Shown one piece after another: positions 1-9,507 of a stretch of DNA of 19,342 nucleotides. The translations under genes were made by a program, and so were the position numbers. This DNA is from Bacteroidetes bacterium UBA1947. GTDB lineage: Bacteria; Bacteroidota; Bacteroidia; Chitinophagales; Chitinophagaceae. The stretch lies in assembly GCA_002336915.1 (NCBI GenBank), contig DDET01000007.1, forward strand, positions 1 through 19,342, in the 5' to 3' direction. Numbering within the stretch: position 1 is the stretch's first letter; the number at the start of each line of letters is the position of its first letter. The notes beneath the pieces were generated by a model that saw only the letters and a program-made list of their open reading frames with translations, made no database searches and was not told where the DNA came from.

Positions 1-153
1 GGGCAAAGATAGGATTTAATATAAAAAAATAAAGTTTCAGGCGCGGATTAGATCATTTTTAGGAAAAAAAAGAAATTTTCAAAGATTTTACCATTATTTT
101 AATGATTATCGTATTTTTACGAAACTCAATATCTATCAAATAAATATAATAGC

Positions 154-3100
154 ATGATACGAAAAATTACGCTACTCTTTTTAGCGTGTATTGGTTTTTG
201 TTCTTTGGCCAGCGCTCAGGGGCAATCCTGCAAGTTTGATATAGTGCATCAACAGCACATGGCCACAGACCCTGCTTACGCCGCAGCAGTGAACCAGATG
301 GAGGCTCATTGGGCCCAGATGAATTTGCCGAATGCACTTGTAGGCCCCGCAACATATAGCGCGGGTAAAGCTTATAAGGTGCCTGTAGTGATACACGTAA
401 TGCTTCCGGGTGGTGCAAACCCCATAGGCAGCCCTTACAATCCTACAGATGCCCAGCTTATTGGGATGGTGGATTACCTGACCAAGACATACGCAGCAAA
501 ATGGCCTGGATATCCCGATTCCAACAGCGGTGGCACATACATCCCGATTGAGTTCGTATTGGCCCAGCGCGACCCTAACTGCAATGCAACCACAGGTATT
601 GAGCGTGTGGATGCAAGTAGTGTTCCAAATTATACAGCTTGCGGCGTTGGTACAGGTGGTGCTAACGATGTGCTGATCAAAAACCTGTCCAGGTGGCCGG
701 TTGATCGCTATTATAACATATGGATTGTCAATAAGATAGATTGCGAAGACGGTACAGGCCCCGGCCCATATGTGGCTGGCTATGCGTACTTTGCCGGTGC
801 AGCAGCACAGGATGACGGAACCATCATGCTGGCAATATCATCTTCTGCAGGCCAAAAAGTATTGCCCCACGAAATTGGGCATGCCATGAACCTATACCAT
901 ACCTTCGAAGGCGGTGATGCATCAACATGCCCACCTGTTGAAACAGCTGTTACCTGTGCGACCATAAATGACAGGGTATGTGATACACGCCCCGAAAAGC
1001 AGTCGTCTTTTAACTGCCCTTCAGATCCCAACCCTTGCAACCCCCCTACCAATACTTATGACAACGTTCAGCGCAATATCATGGATTACTCAAGCTGTCC
1101 TGACAGGTTCACTCCCGGTCAGAAGGTTAGGGTAATGGATGCGCTGCTAACCCAGCGTACCAATTTTATTGGTTCTTTGGGCGGTGAAGCACCGGGCGCA
1201 GCACCAACTACAGCTACTTGTAATACGGCGACCAGTACTCCCGGAAATGCATTTAATGCCGGGCCACGCGAAGTAAAGATCAACGATGGTAACTATACTT
1301 ACCTTGATTATCAATCAAGTGGTTATAATGGCGATGGCAACCTTGCTTACGTAGACCTTACCTGCAAAGAGGGCGCTACGCTGGATGCAGGCAGTACTTA
1401 TACCCTGGCCGTAAAAACAGGTTTCTGGACAGAAAGGGTACGTGTTTACCTCGACATGAACAATGACGGTACGCTCGCTCCTTCTGAACTGATATACAGC
1501 CATGATGGTACATTGAACAATGAAAACCACAGCACTTCATGGACCGTGCCTAGTGTAATCACTAATCCTACACTCGTTACATGTACGCCGCTGCGTATGC
1601 GTGTAGTTACAGACCGTACTGCCGCAGTCACTCCTCCCGATGCCTGCAATGTTGTAACAGGACAGGCGGAAGATTATTCTATCACGATCGTAGGCTCCGG
1701 CGCAGGCGGTGGCACTGTAGCTATTACCCAGCTTAATGGTTTACCACAGTCATGTAACTCCGATTCACTGCATTTTTCGGCTACACCCAATAACGTTGTG
1801 AACCCAACTTACAAATGGTTCATCAACAACGTTGCCACAGGCGTTACTACCAGCACATTCGGCAGCGACGTATTTGTAACTGGCGACCAGGTAATGGCTA
1901 AAATATATTTCTCTACAACTTGCGGTATTGACAGCGCCTCTTCTAACGTGATCACCATCACGCGCTCAGGCATCATACCTCCAAGCGCTACCATTGCTAT
2001 GACAGTGGGTAGCCCCGTTAGCTGCACAGGCGATACGCTTACCTTTAGCGTAACAGCTGCGGTTAACCCAGGCACTGCTCCTACATACAAATGGTATGTG
2101 AACGGTGTGCTAAGCGGTACCGGTACTTCCTTCACATCTAGCACACTGAACAATGGTGACGCAGTACATGCACAGATCACTTCTAATTCATCATGTGCTA
2201 TACCCGATACAGGAAGCTCTAACTACATTACTGTAACGCACGGCACCATCACTCCTACCAATAGTATCGCGGTGATAAATGGTAACAACCCCGGCTGTCC
2301 TAACCAGGTACTTACCTTCCAGGCTACACCTACTACACCGGGTAACGCACCTACCTACACATGGCGTGTGAACGGTGTTCCAGCAGGAAATAACACAAAC
2401 ATATTCTCAGGCACCTTCAATAACGGCGATATCGTAACTGCAACGCTGCATTCCACAGCCAATTGCGCAGTACCTGATACCGCAATTTCTAACCCGATAA
2501 CAGTGGTTATTAATTACGATACGCAGGACGTGGTAATATATACACTTGCTACATTCCCTGTATGTGCCACACACAATGTTACTTTTGAAGCAACTACCCT
2601 CAACATTGGTGAAACCTTACAATGGCAGATAAATGGTGTGAATGTGCCCGGTGCTACAAACCATACATTTACTACCAATCAGCTTAACAACAATGATGTG
2701 GTTACAGCAGTCATCTCGATAACCAACTCTTGTATCTACAACCCGATCGATACATCTAATGCCATTACGGTTACAGTTGATCCTTCCACCACCCCAAGTC
2801 TCAGCATGACCATCACACAGGGTAACAACCCCGGTTGTCTTGACTCATTGGTTGAATTTACCGGAGTAGTGTCCAACATGGGTGTTAACCCGAACCTGGT
2901 ATGGCTGGTAAATGGCGTTCAGGTTGCCACTGGTACAGTATTCTCCAGCACAGGCTTGCTGGATGGTGATGTTGTTACCTTCCGCGGAAACCAGACAGAT
3001 GGCGAATGTTATACAAGCGATACTTTAAGTTCTTCGATTGTAATGCACCTGACGCCGACACCTCCTACGCCGCTTTTGTCGCTTATTGGCAATATGCTGG

Positions 3101-3525
3101 TTGCTACAGGTGCAGGTAACTATGTATGGTACGGCCCTAACGGTTTGATACCCGGCCAGGCTACCAACACATACCATCCGCCAACCCTAGGTGCTTACTG
3201 GTGCGTTAATATCAGCAACGGTTGCCGTTCTAATCCTTCAAACGTCCTCACAATATCATTGCTGAAGGTGGGCAATTATAACCTGGAGAACGTGAAGATC
3301 TACCCTAACCCTACGTCTGGACAGATAGTTCTGGATTGGGGAACCAACGTGAACGTAAAATTGGATGTGTTCAATATTACCGGGCAGGGGCTGCTGCACC
3401 AGGATATAAACAACCAGTCTAAAAAGGTCATGGACCTTTCATACTTACCAAACGGTGATTACTTCCTTGTGATCAGAGATGAAACAGGAAATGCCGGAAC
3501 TGTGAAAGTGACCATCGCTAAATAG
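154..3525 (+). CDS. Secreted M43-like zinc metalloprotease with GEVED domain, five Ig-like repeats and T9SS sorting domain
   Basis: Predicted secreted protease of 1123 residues. A signal peptide covers residues 1-21 (cleavage near ASA-Q). The catalytic domain, about 30-340, carries HEIGHAMNLYH at 239-249, a HExxHxxxxxH zinc site with H239, H243, H249 as ligands and E240 as general base, and a Met-turn candidate NIMDY at 308-312; this fits the pappalysin-like M43 metzincins. The usual Gly of HExxHxxGxxH is Asn246 here. A GEVED-type domain follows (about 370-512, ending GQAEDYSI). Five repeats of about 90 residues lie at about 521-965, each with two Cys 56-57 residues apart (534/590, 624/681, 715/771, 804/860, 895/952). 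The C-terminus (about 1046-1123, starting VKIYPNPTSGQ) is a type A T9SS sorting domain, so export to the cell surface or medium through T9SS is expected. Protease class and export route are well supported; the substrate is unknown. Confidence 0.9.
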   Translation: MIRKITLLFLACIGFCSLASAQGQSCKFDIVHQQHMATDPAYAAAVNQMEAHWAQMNLPNALVGPATYSAGKAYKVPVVIHVMLPGGANPIGSPYNPTDAQLIGMVDYLTKTYAAKWPGYPDSNSGGTYIPIEFVLAQRDPNCNATTGIERVDASSVPNYTACGVGTGGANDVLIKNLSRWPVDRYYNIWIVNKIDCEDGTGPGPYVAGYAYFAGAAAQDDGTIMLAISSSAGQKVLPHEIGHAMNLYHTFEGGDASTCPPVETAVTCATINDRVCDTRPEKQSSFNCPSDPNPCNPPTNTYDNVQRNIMDYSSCPDRFTPGQKVRVMDALLTQRTNFIGSLGGEAPGAAPTTATCNTATSTPGNAFNAGPREVKINDGNYTYLDYQSSGYNGDGNLAYVDLTCKEGATLDAGSTYTLAVKTGFWTERVRVYLDMNNDGTLAPSELIYSHDGTLNNENHSTSWTVPSVITNPTLVTCTPLRMRVVTDRTAAVTPPDACNVVTGQAEDYSITIVGSGAGGGTVAITQLNGLPQSCNSDSLHFSATPNNVVNPTYKWFINNVATGVTTSTFGSDVFVTGDQVMAKIYFSTTCGIDSASSNVITITRSGIIPPSATIAMTVGSPVSCTGDTLTFSVTAAVNPGTAPTYKWYVNGVLSGTGTSFTSSTLNNGDAVHAQITSNSSCAIPDTGSSNYITVTHGTITPTNSIAVINGNNPGCPNQVLTFQATPTTPGNAPTYTWRVNGVPAGNNTNIFSGTFNNGDIVTATLHSTANCAVPDTAISNPITVVINYDTQDVVIYTLATFPVCATHNVTFEATTLNIGETLQWQINGVNVPGATNHTFTTNQLNNNDVVTAVISITNSCIYNPIDTSNAITVTVDPSTTPSLSMTITQGNNPGCLDSLVEFTGVVSNMGVNPNLVWLVNGVQVATGTVFSSTGLLDGDVVTFRGNQTDGECYTSDTLSSSIVMHLTPTPPTPLLSLIGNMLVATGAGNYVWYGPNGLIPGQATNTYHPPTLGAYWCVNISNGCRSNPSNVLTISLLKVGNYNLENVKIYPNPTSGQIVLDWGTNVNVKLDVFNITGQGLLHQDINNQSKKVMDLSYLPNGDYFLVIRDETGNAGTVKVTIAK

Positions 3526-3557
3526 TTGACATAACAGAAACAATAAAAAGAGAGACA

Positions 3558-3585
3558 GCCGCCTATCCAGGCGGCTTTTCTTTTT
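3558..3585 (+). terminator. Rho-independent terminator of the metalloprotease gene
   Basis: GCCGCC (3558-3563), loop TATCCA and GGCGGC (3570-3575) form a 6-bp GC-only stem followed by TTTTCTTTTT (3576-3585). It starts 33 bases after the stop codon of the upstream gene. Confidence 0.85.
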
Positions 3586-3627
3586 GTGTTATTCAGTGCG
3601 GGAAATATTCACGAATTCAGTACGAGC

Positions 3628-3694
3628 GGGGCTCCATTAGGAGCCCCATATTTATGTAAATTTCTGTTGGAGATATTAAAGCTCCATTAGGAGC
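3628..3694. repeat. Paired intergenic hairpin repeat with GCTCCATTAGGAGC core
   Basis: The 14-base core GCTCCATTAGGAGC occurs at 3631-3644 and again, exactly 50 bases on, at 3681-3694. The first copy extends to a perfect 8-bp stem (GGGGCTCC 3628-3635, loop ATTA, GGAGCCCC 3640-3647); the second is a 5-bp stem with the same loop, followed by GACCTGTT. From memory this resembles a short dispersed intergenic element of Chitinophagaceae and related Bacteroidota. No open frame of note overlaps it apart from shadows. Confidence 0.7.
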
Positions 3695-3726
3695 GACCTG
3701 TTGATTCACGGATTTTATCTTGGACC

Positions 3727-6249
3727 TTATTGCTCTTGCACGTATACTCTTTTCACCCGCTGCGATATGCCTGTCATGATCTCGTAAGAAATAGTGCCCG
3801 ACCATTCTGCTAGTAGTTCAAGCGGCAACTGTGGACTAAACACCGTAGCCTCGTCACCCTCATTAGCTTCCGGAATATTTGTGACATCTACCATACACAT
3901 GTCCATGGCTACAATGCCTACCACTTTGGCCGGCTTGCCATGTATCAGCACATGTGCCTTGCCATTACCCAGTGCCCGCGGGTAACCATCGGCATAACCT
4001 ATGCATATCGTAGCGATCCTCATCGGGCCGTTTGCCTGGCCTTTCCTGCCATAGCCTACAGTATCGCCTTCCTTCAAAGTTTTTATCTGCGCTATCTTCG
4101 TTTTCAAAGTGCTGATCTGCTTCAGCTGCCCATGCATGGCATTACTACTGTCTACGCCATACAGGCCTATGCCCAGGCGCACCATATCAAGGTGCAGGTC
4201 CTTATGCCGCACTATCCCTGCCGAATTGCAGATATGCCTCATAGGCTTATAAGATAATTGCTCAACAATGCTGTCGCTCATTGACCGGAACAGTTCTGCC
4301 TGCATTTTCGTATACTCATCGTGCGTGCCGTCCTCGCTGGCCGCAAGATGGCTAAAGATTGAGGCTATCTTTACATATGGATTGTTACGTAACAATTGCT
4401 TTAACTCGTCCAGTTCGTCCTGCATAAACCCAAGCCTGTGCATCCCCGTATCCAGTTTTATATGTATCGGGTAATCTTTCACATTCAGCATTTGCGCTAT
4501 CTCCATAAATGCGTTGAAGGAGCGCACGCTGAATATTTCAGGCTCCATCTTCCATGCAATCATGCGGTCAAAAGATCCCATATCCGGGCTCATTACCATA
4601 ATGGGCATGGTTATCCCTGTCTTGCGTAGTGCAATGCCCTCATCTGTATAGGCTACCGCCAGGTAATCCACCCCGGAATATTGTAATTCATTGGCTATTT
4701 CATAACTGCCATGGCCGTAAGAATATGCTTTTACGATAGCCATGGTTTTCACACCGGGTTCCAGGTACGAGCGGAACACATCTACATTTTGCGCCAGTGC
4801 AGACAGATCCACCGTCATTACGGTCTGATGTATTTCCTGCTCCAGCAATACACTTATTTTATCAAAGGCAAAAGGCCTCGCTCCTTTCAAAAGGATCGCT
4901 TCATTTTCAAAGGTAATGAGATAAAATTTCTTCAGGAATTCTTCTGTAGACTTAAAGAATATGCTCCGTAATTTTTTGTGCTTTCTGAAACTGGCTTTGT
5001 TTTTATACATCGCCGGTCCTATCCCTATAAAGCGTTTAATATTATGCTGCACAACCAGGTCCGCGACCTCGTCATAGAGGTCAGTATCGCGGGCCATACC
5101 CTGCTGTATGTCAGATAATATAACCGTATGCTGTGAATGTTGTTGCTGCTGCGCAAGAAAATCAAGCGCTATACGGAATGAAGTAAAGTCCGAATTATAA
5201 GTATCGTTTATTACCGTGCAGCCGTTTATACCATGCTTCAGCTCCAGCCTCATGGATACAGCGTGCAGTTGCAGCATGCGCTGTTTTATTTTATCCATAG
5301 CCGTGTCCAGTAGCAGCATCACGCACCAGCAGTGTATCGCATTTTCAATGGACGCAGGGTCTGTGAACGGAATGATTATAGATACTTGCTCTTCTTTGTA
5401 GATAGCATCAATGGTAGTTTTCCCGTTCTCCGTTTGGATATTGTGTATCCTGAGCTCAGCATTTGTTTTCTGCGACCATGTGAATAATTGCAGCGGCACC
5501 TCGTTGCCCGATACCCTTGTTTGGTGCATGTATTGCAACAGGCACTCGTTAAGTTCGTGATGATCTTTGCAATAAACAAGTTGCCCGGCATGCCTGAACA
5601 GCAGCAGTTTTTCATTTATTTTCTGTCGCTTATTCAGAAACCCATCATCATGCGCTTCACCCACATTCGTGAACACACCGATGGTTGGTTTTATGATACG
5701 CTCCAGTTGCTCCATCTCCGATGGCTGCGAGATGCCGGCCTCGAAAACCGCAAGTTGATGTTGTGGCTCCAGCAGCATCACCGACAAAGGAACGCCCACC
5801 TGCGAGTTGTAGCTCTTGGGGTTGCGCACCATATTATAGTCAGGGCTTAACAGCTGGTACAGCCACTCTTTTACTATGGTTTTCCCATTGCTGCCGGTGA
5901 TCCCTATCACAGGTATATCAAATTGCTTTCGGTAAGTCTCAGCTATCTGCTGCAGCCCTCGCAATGTATCCTTTACCTCTATAAAATTTGCACCGGGAAA
6001 ATTTTGAAGATCGACACTTTGGGATACCAGGAAATTGCGTACCCCTTTTTCATAAGCATCTGCAATAAAAGAGTGTCCGTCGCGAACGCGGGTTTTTATA
6101 GCAACAAATAACGTGTTTTCCGGCTTGTTGATCTTACGGCTGTCAGTAACAATATCGCCCACCGCTTCACTGCCTGCCTGTTGCAGCCACGTTCCGTGGC
6201 ACCATTCGCATACCCTGTCCGTAGTGATCTGTTGCTCCGCCATGCTCAT
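3727..6249 (-). CDS. Bifunctional UDP-MurNAc-tripeptide:D-Ala-D-Ala ligase / alanine racemase (MurF-Alr fusion)
   Basis: Cytoplasmic peptidoglycan precursor enzyme of 840 residues. The N-terminal half is MurF-like: N-terminal domain to about 110, ATP-binding P-loop GITGSNGKT at 116-124, the Mur-ligase segment NPKSYNSQVGVP at 143-154, and a C-terminal domain with INDTYNSD at 347-354 and LKGAR at 454-458. The second half (about 478-840) is a fold-type III PLP alanine racemase: VKAYSYGHG with the PLP lysine K507, GYADGYPR with the catalytic tyrosine Y752, AMDMCMVDVT at 781-790, and the C-terminal TGISQRVKRVY. MurF adds D-Ala-D-Ala to UDP-MurNAc-tripeptide and Alr makes D-Ala from L-Ala, so the fusion joins two steps of one pathway. 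Such fusions are a known feature of Bacteroidota. All key residues I can judge are present in both halves. The start is ATG-AGC-ATG, so the second ATG (6243) is an alternative; no Shine-Dalgarno is visible. Confidence 0.93.
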   Translation of the reverse strand: MSMAEQQITTDRVCEWCHGTWLQQAGSEAVGDIVTDSRKINKPENTLFVAIKTRVRDGHSFIADAYEKGVRNFLVSQSVDLQNFPGANFIEVKDTLRGLQQIAETYRKQFDIPVIGITGSNGKTIVKEWLYQLLSPDYNMVRNPKSYNSQVGVPLSVMLLEPQHQLAVFEAGISQPSEMEQLERIIKPTIGVFTNVGEAHDDGFLNKRQKINEKLLLFRHAGQLVYCKDHHELNECLLQYMHQTRVSGNEVPLQLFTWSQKTNAELRIHNIQTENGKTTIDAIYKEEQVSIIIPFTDPASIENAIHCWCVMLLLDTAMDKIKQRMLQLHAVSMRLELKHGINGCTVINDTYNSDFTSFRIALDFLAQQQQHSQHTVILSDIQQGMARDTDLYDEVADLVVQHNIKRFIGIGPAMYKNKASFRKHKKLRSIFFKSTEEFLKKFYLITFENEAILLKGARPFAFDKISVLLEQEIHQTVMTVDLSALAQNVDVFRSYLEPGVKTMAIVKAYSYGHGSYEIANELQYSGVDYLAVAYTDEGIALRKTGITMPIMVMSPDMGSFDRMIAWKMEPEIFSVRSFNAFMEIAQMLNVKDYPIHIKLDTGMHRLGFMQDELDELKQLLRNNPYVKIASIFSHLAASEDGTHDEYTKMQAELFRSMSDSIVEQLSYKPMRHICNSAGIVRHKDLHLDMVRLGIGLYGVDSSNAMHGQLKQISTLKTKIAQIKTLKEGDTVGYGRKGQANGPMRIATICIGYADGYPRALGNGKAHVLIHGKPAKVVGIVAMDMCMVDVTNIPEANEGDEATVFSPQLPLELLAEWSGTISYEIMTGISQRVKRVYVQEQ

Positions 6250-6389
6250 ATAGTACTAAGAAAAGAAGCAGCAAATTAATCAACATAGCGCGTTTTACCC
6301 GCATGCACGCCAAATATGTTCACCGTCCGGCCAAAAATTTTTAATCAAAAAGCAATAAATTATTATAATTTTATCAAAACTGTTTATAG

Positions 6390-8372
6390 ATGAAAAGACT
6401 TTACCTATTCGTTTTACTTGCATTGTTTTCTTTTTCTACCTCATTTGCCCAAACCACAGCCGACTATGCAGTGCAATTAACTGCAACTGTGCAGGTTACG
6501 CCCCCCAAGGTTAATCTTACCTGGGTGCGCCATGCCGATACGCCCACTTACTATATCTATAAAAAAGCAAAGAACGCAGGCTCATGGGGAGCAGCAATAG
6601 CCACTCTGCCATACACAGATAGCACCTACACCGACTTGGCTGTCGTTGCGGATTCGAACTATGAATACCAGGTACTGGCAAATGGCAACCTTGCTTCAGG
6701 CTCAGGGTATTTATTTGCCGGTATCAAGTCGCCGCCGCTGCACAATAAAGGCGCTATCATCTTACTCGTCGATTCCACATTTACCGATTCTTGTGCTCCC
6801 GAGCTACACCGCCTGAGGAACGACTTGAGGGCCGATGGCTGGGAAGTGATACGCCGCGACCTGTCGCGCACCATGCCGGACACAGCAGTGCATGCTATCA
6901 TAAAAAACCTGTACAATGCTAATCCACGCCTCAGGGCCGTGCTTATCGTCGGCCATATCGCTGTTCCTTACAGCGGTGATATCAATCCCGACGGGCACCC
7001 CGACCATCTTGGTGCATGGCCTGCCGATGTGTATTACGGCAACATGGATGGTGTATGGACCGATGCTACTGTGAATGATATAAGCGCGGGCTACCCTGCC
7101 AACCAGAATATACCCGGCGATGGTAAATGGGATCTTGACATGCTGCCTACCAACAACAAGCTGCAGGTAAGCCGCATCGACTTCAGCAATATGCCTGCTT
7201 TCCCTAAATCAGAAATAGAGCTGATGCGCAGCTACCTGAAAAGGGACCACGTGTATAAGATGGACTCTCTCAATATTGCTCACCGCGCCCTGATCAGCGA
7301 CAACTTCGGGCCTTTTAGCGGCGAGGCTTTTGCGGCCAGTGGGTTCAGAAATTTTGCTCCGCTGGTAGGCACTGACAGTGTGAAGATCATACCGTATATC
7401 TCCAGCATGAATGCTGAATCATACCAATGGTCTTATGGCTGTGGCGGCGGTTCCTTCACAAGTGCAGGTGGGATAGGCGTTACCAACGATTTCGTGACCA
7501 ACAATATAAATGGCATATTCACCATGCTCTTTGGCAGCTACTTCGGCGACTGGAATGTGACCAACAATTTCCTGCGCGCGCCCTTGTGTTCCGATACTCC
7601 TGCACTCACCATATGCTGGTCAGGCAGGCCGCAGTGGATGTTCCACCATATGGCCATGGGAGAGAACATAGGTTACTCTGCCCTGCTATCGCAAAATAAT
7701 ACAAACCTGTACCTGTCCCAAAATCTCAACTATGGCGCAAAGTGGGTACATGAAGCACTACTGGGCGACCTGACATTAAGAAGCGACTATATCAAGCCTC
7801 CATCAAACCTTGCCATATCGGCACCATTGAATGCCGGCGCTACCTTGACCTGGACGGCTTCGCCCGATGCCGGTGTATTGGGTTACTACGTATATCGTTC
7901 CACAACACCTTACGGCAGCTATCAAAAGATATCGTCTTTGATACCCACTACTACCTATGTTGATACTGTGGGTACCAACGGCTTGCAATACTATCTTGTA
8001 AGACCATCGAAGTTGGACACTACACCTTCAGGAACGTACTATAACCTTGGGCTGGGCATAGTTGATTCCGCCAACGTAACTTATCCAATACCTGTTAATG
8101 TAGCTGAGCTTGCTGCTAACAGCAGGATATCACTGTACCCCAACCCAGTTAAGAATAACATGGAACTTGTAGTTGACTATACAAAGAACACAGCGGCAAC
8201 TTTCTATATCATGAATATGGAAGGACAGGTAGTCAGGGAATATACAAAGCAGCTATCAACAGGCAGGAATACTTTCAGTTTCGATGTCAGCAAACTGCCC
8301 TCAGGCGTATATTCTTTAACGATGAATGCGGATGGATACAGGGAAACGAAGAACTGGATAAAGGTAAATTGA
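6390..8372 (+). CDS. T9SS-exported protein with a gingipain-like (C25-type) core between two FN3-like domains
   Basis: Exported protein of 660 residues. Signal peptide 1-20 (cleavage FA-Q). A fibronectin III-like domain spans about 24-113. The central part, about 119-465, resembles the caspase-like fold of peptidase C25: a Rossmann-like start (GAIILLVDSTF), VLIVGHIAVPYSG at 184-196, HPDHLGAWPADVYYGNMDGVWTD at 203-225 (described by its ends), and a closing LLGDLTLR at 457-464 that recalls the GDPTLR end of C25 domains. Where gingipains have the catalytic His and Cys I see YGCGGGSF (349-356) and MLFGSYFGDWN (379-389), so the usual pair is not evident. A second FN3-like domain follows (about 470-560), then a T9SS type A sorting domain (about 578-660, ISLYPNP). 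Export through T9SS is well supported; the C25 relation is inferred from motif order, and activity is doubtful. Confidence 0.75.
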   Translation: MKRLYLFVLLALFSFSTSFAQTTADYAVQLTATVQVTPPKVNLTWVRHADTPTYYIYKKAKNAGSWGAAIATLPYTDSTYTDLAVVADSNYEYQVLANGNLASGSGYLFAGIKSPPLHNKGAIILLVDSTFTDSCAPELHRLRNDLRADGWEVIRRDLSRTMPDTAVHAIIKNLYNANPRLRAVLIVGHIAVPYSGDINPDGHPDHLGAWPADVYYGNMDGVWTDATVNDISAGYPANQNIPGDGKWDLDMLPTNNKLQVSRIDFSNMPAFPKSEIELMRSYLKRDHVYKMDSLNIAHRALISDNFGPFSGEAFAASGFRNFAPLVGTDSVKIIPYISSMNAESYQWSYGCGGGSFTSAGGIGVTNDFVTNNINGIFTMLFGSYFGDWNVTNNFLRAPLCSDTPALTICWSGRPQWMFHHMAMGENIGYSALLSQNNTNLYLSQNLNYGAKWVHEALLGDLTLRSDYIKPPSNLAISAPLNAGATLTWTASPDAGVLGYYVYRSTTPYGSYQKISSLIPTTTYVDTVGTNGLQYYLVRPSKLDTTPSGTYYNLGLGIVDSANVTYPIPVNVAELAANSRISLYPNPVKNNMELVVDYTKNTAATFYIMNMEGQVVREYTKQLSTGRNTFSFDVSKLPSGVYSLTMNADGYRETKNWIKVN

Positions 8373-8395
8373 TAAAGCTCCTTCAAAATATATAG

Positions 8396-8428
8396 AAAAA
8401 GGTCCTGCTCACCCGGCGGGACCTTTTT
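8396..8428. terminator. Bidirectional terminator between convergent genes
   Basis: GGTCCTGC (8401-8408) pairs with GCGGGACC (8416-8423) around a 7-base loop, with one G-T wobble. AAAAA (8396-8400) precedes it and TTTTT (8424-8428) follows, so it works on both strands, for the T9SS cargo gene ending at 8372 and the DUF4340 gene ending at 8432. Confidence 0.85.
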
Positions 8429-8431
8429 AAT

Positions 8432-9490
8432 TTATTTCTGTTTCGGCACGGGAGAAAATTCTTTGTTCACTTCATCAGGCTGGTAGAACTCATAGGCCAT
8501 ATGAAAGAACTTGTAGAAGGTATATATCTGCACCGTAGCAGTATCCTTATTGTTATTAAGCACGGCAAAAAACCTGTCCGAGTCATAATCTTCCGGGGTG
8601 ATAGCGTTATTCTCCAACTGGTTCTTACTCCTGCGGCCAATTGGCTTCCAGTACACATCCACATGGTGCTGTTCGCCTTTCGTATCTGTCACATCAATGC
8701 TGCAGCGCTTGGGTGTAACACGCAAAATGGAATCCATACCATAAGTGCCATTGGTGAAACCTTCGCTATTCACCCGCTCAAAATAGGTAAGAAATAATTT
8801 TGCCCTGCGCTCATTCAGTTGATTATGTCCTATCACTGCGGGATCGGCCTCTACGGTTACATTGCCTTTCTCATCCTGCTTTGCGGTAAAGTTGTTGAGT
8901 GGCTCCTTAGGGTATTGCACCGAGACACTCCTGATATTGGCTGCGGGTATGTCAAATACGGTACGGTCGCGCCAGTCTTCTATTTTCATGGGGTAGCGCG
9001 GCGTCAGGTAACCTGTAAAGCCCGGCACCTTTACCACATAAGGGGTTTCCGCACCTTCCATCAGCATATAGGAGCCATCATCTGCATGCACCTGGCCGCC
9101 TACGTAAAAGACGCGCATCTTTTCACCCTGCCTGTTATACAGCTCCACTTTGATGGCATTACCTGTCATGTCTTTGATGACGGTGTTATGCGCGGCTGCA
9201 GGCACAGGATAGGCAGCTTCCTGCCTTGCCAGTGTTTGTAACAAAGTATTGGTAGGTGATGACAGCGCTTTGTATTGCTTATTTACTGTCCAGCCCCCGG
9301 CAGTACGTTCCAGCAGCACTGTCTGGCCCTGGTTATCCGCAATGAATATCTTGCCTATTATGCCGGTATCGCGTACGTTGAATGCTGCGTCCTTTGTTGA
9401 AAAGCCGCTCTCCTTATTGCCAAAGAGGAAGTAGTATACGCCAAATCCCAGGACAGCCAGCAGCACGAGGTATAATAAAGTCTTTTGCAT
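8432..9490 (-). CDS. DUF4340-type membrane-anchored protein, last gene of the gldFG operon
   Basis: Protein of 352 residues with one N-terminal hydrophobic segment (about 4-24, LLYLVLLAVLGFGVYYFLF) and a long soluble remainder, presumably in the periplasm. The pattern after the anchor (FNVRDTGIIGKIFIADNQGQTVLLER, a tryptophan in GGWTVN, and repeated beta-rich stretches up to TPYVVKVPGFTGYL) matches what I know of DUF4340 proteins, which often lie next to GldG/ABC-2 transport genes. It starts 17 bases after the gldG stop codon on the same strand and is closed by the terminator at 8396-8428, so it is probably co-transcribed with gldF and gldG and may work with that transporter. The role itself is not known. 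Confidence 0.75.
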   Translation of the reverse strand: MQKTLLYLVLLAVLGFGVYYFLFGNKESGFSTKDAAFNVRDTGIIGKIFIADNQGQTVLLERTAGGWTVNKQYKALSSPTNTLLQTLARQEAAYPVPAAAHNTVIKDMTGNAIKVELYNRQGEKMRVFYVGGQVHADDGSYMLMEGAETPYVVKVPGFTGYLTPRYPMKIEDWRDRTVFDIPAANIRSVSVQYPKEPLNNFTAKQDEKGNVTVEADPAVIGHNQLNERRAKLFLTYFERVNSEGFTNGTYGMDSILRVTPKRCSIDVTDTKGEQHHVDVYWKPIGRRSKNQLENNAITPEDYDSDRFFAVLNNNKDTATVQIYTFYKFFHMAYEFYQPDEVNKEFSPVPKQK

Positions 9491-9507
9491 CTATATGATT
9501 TTTAGGA

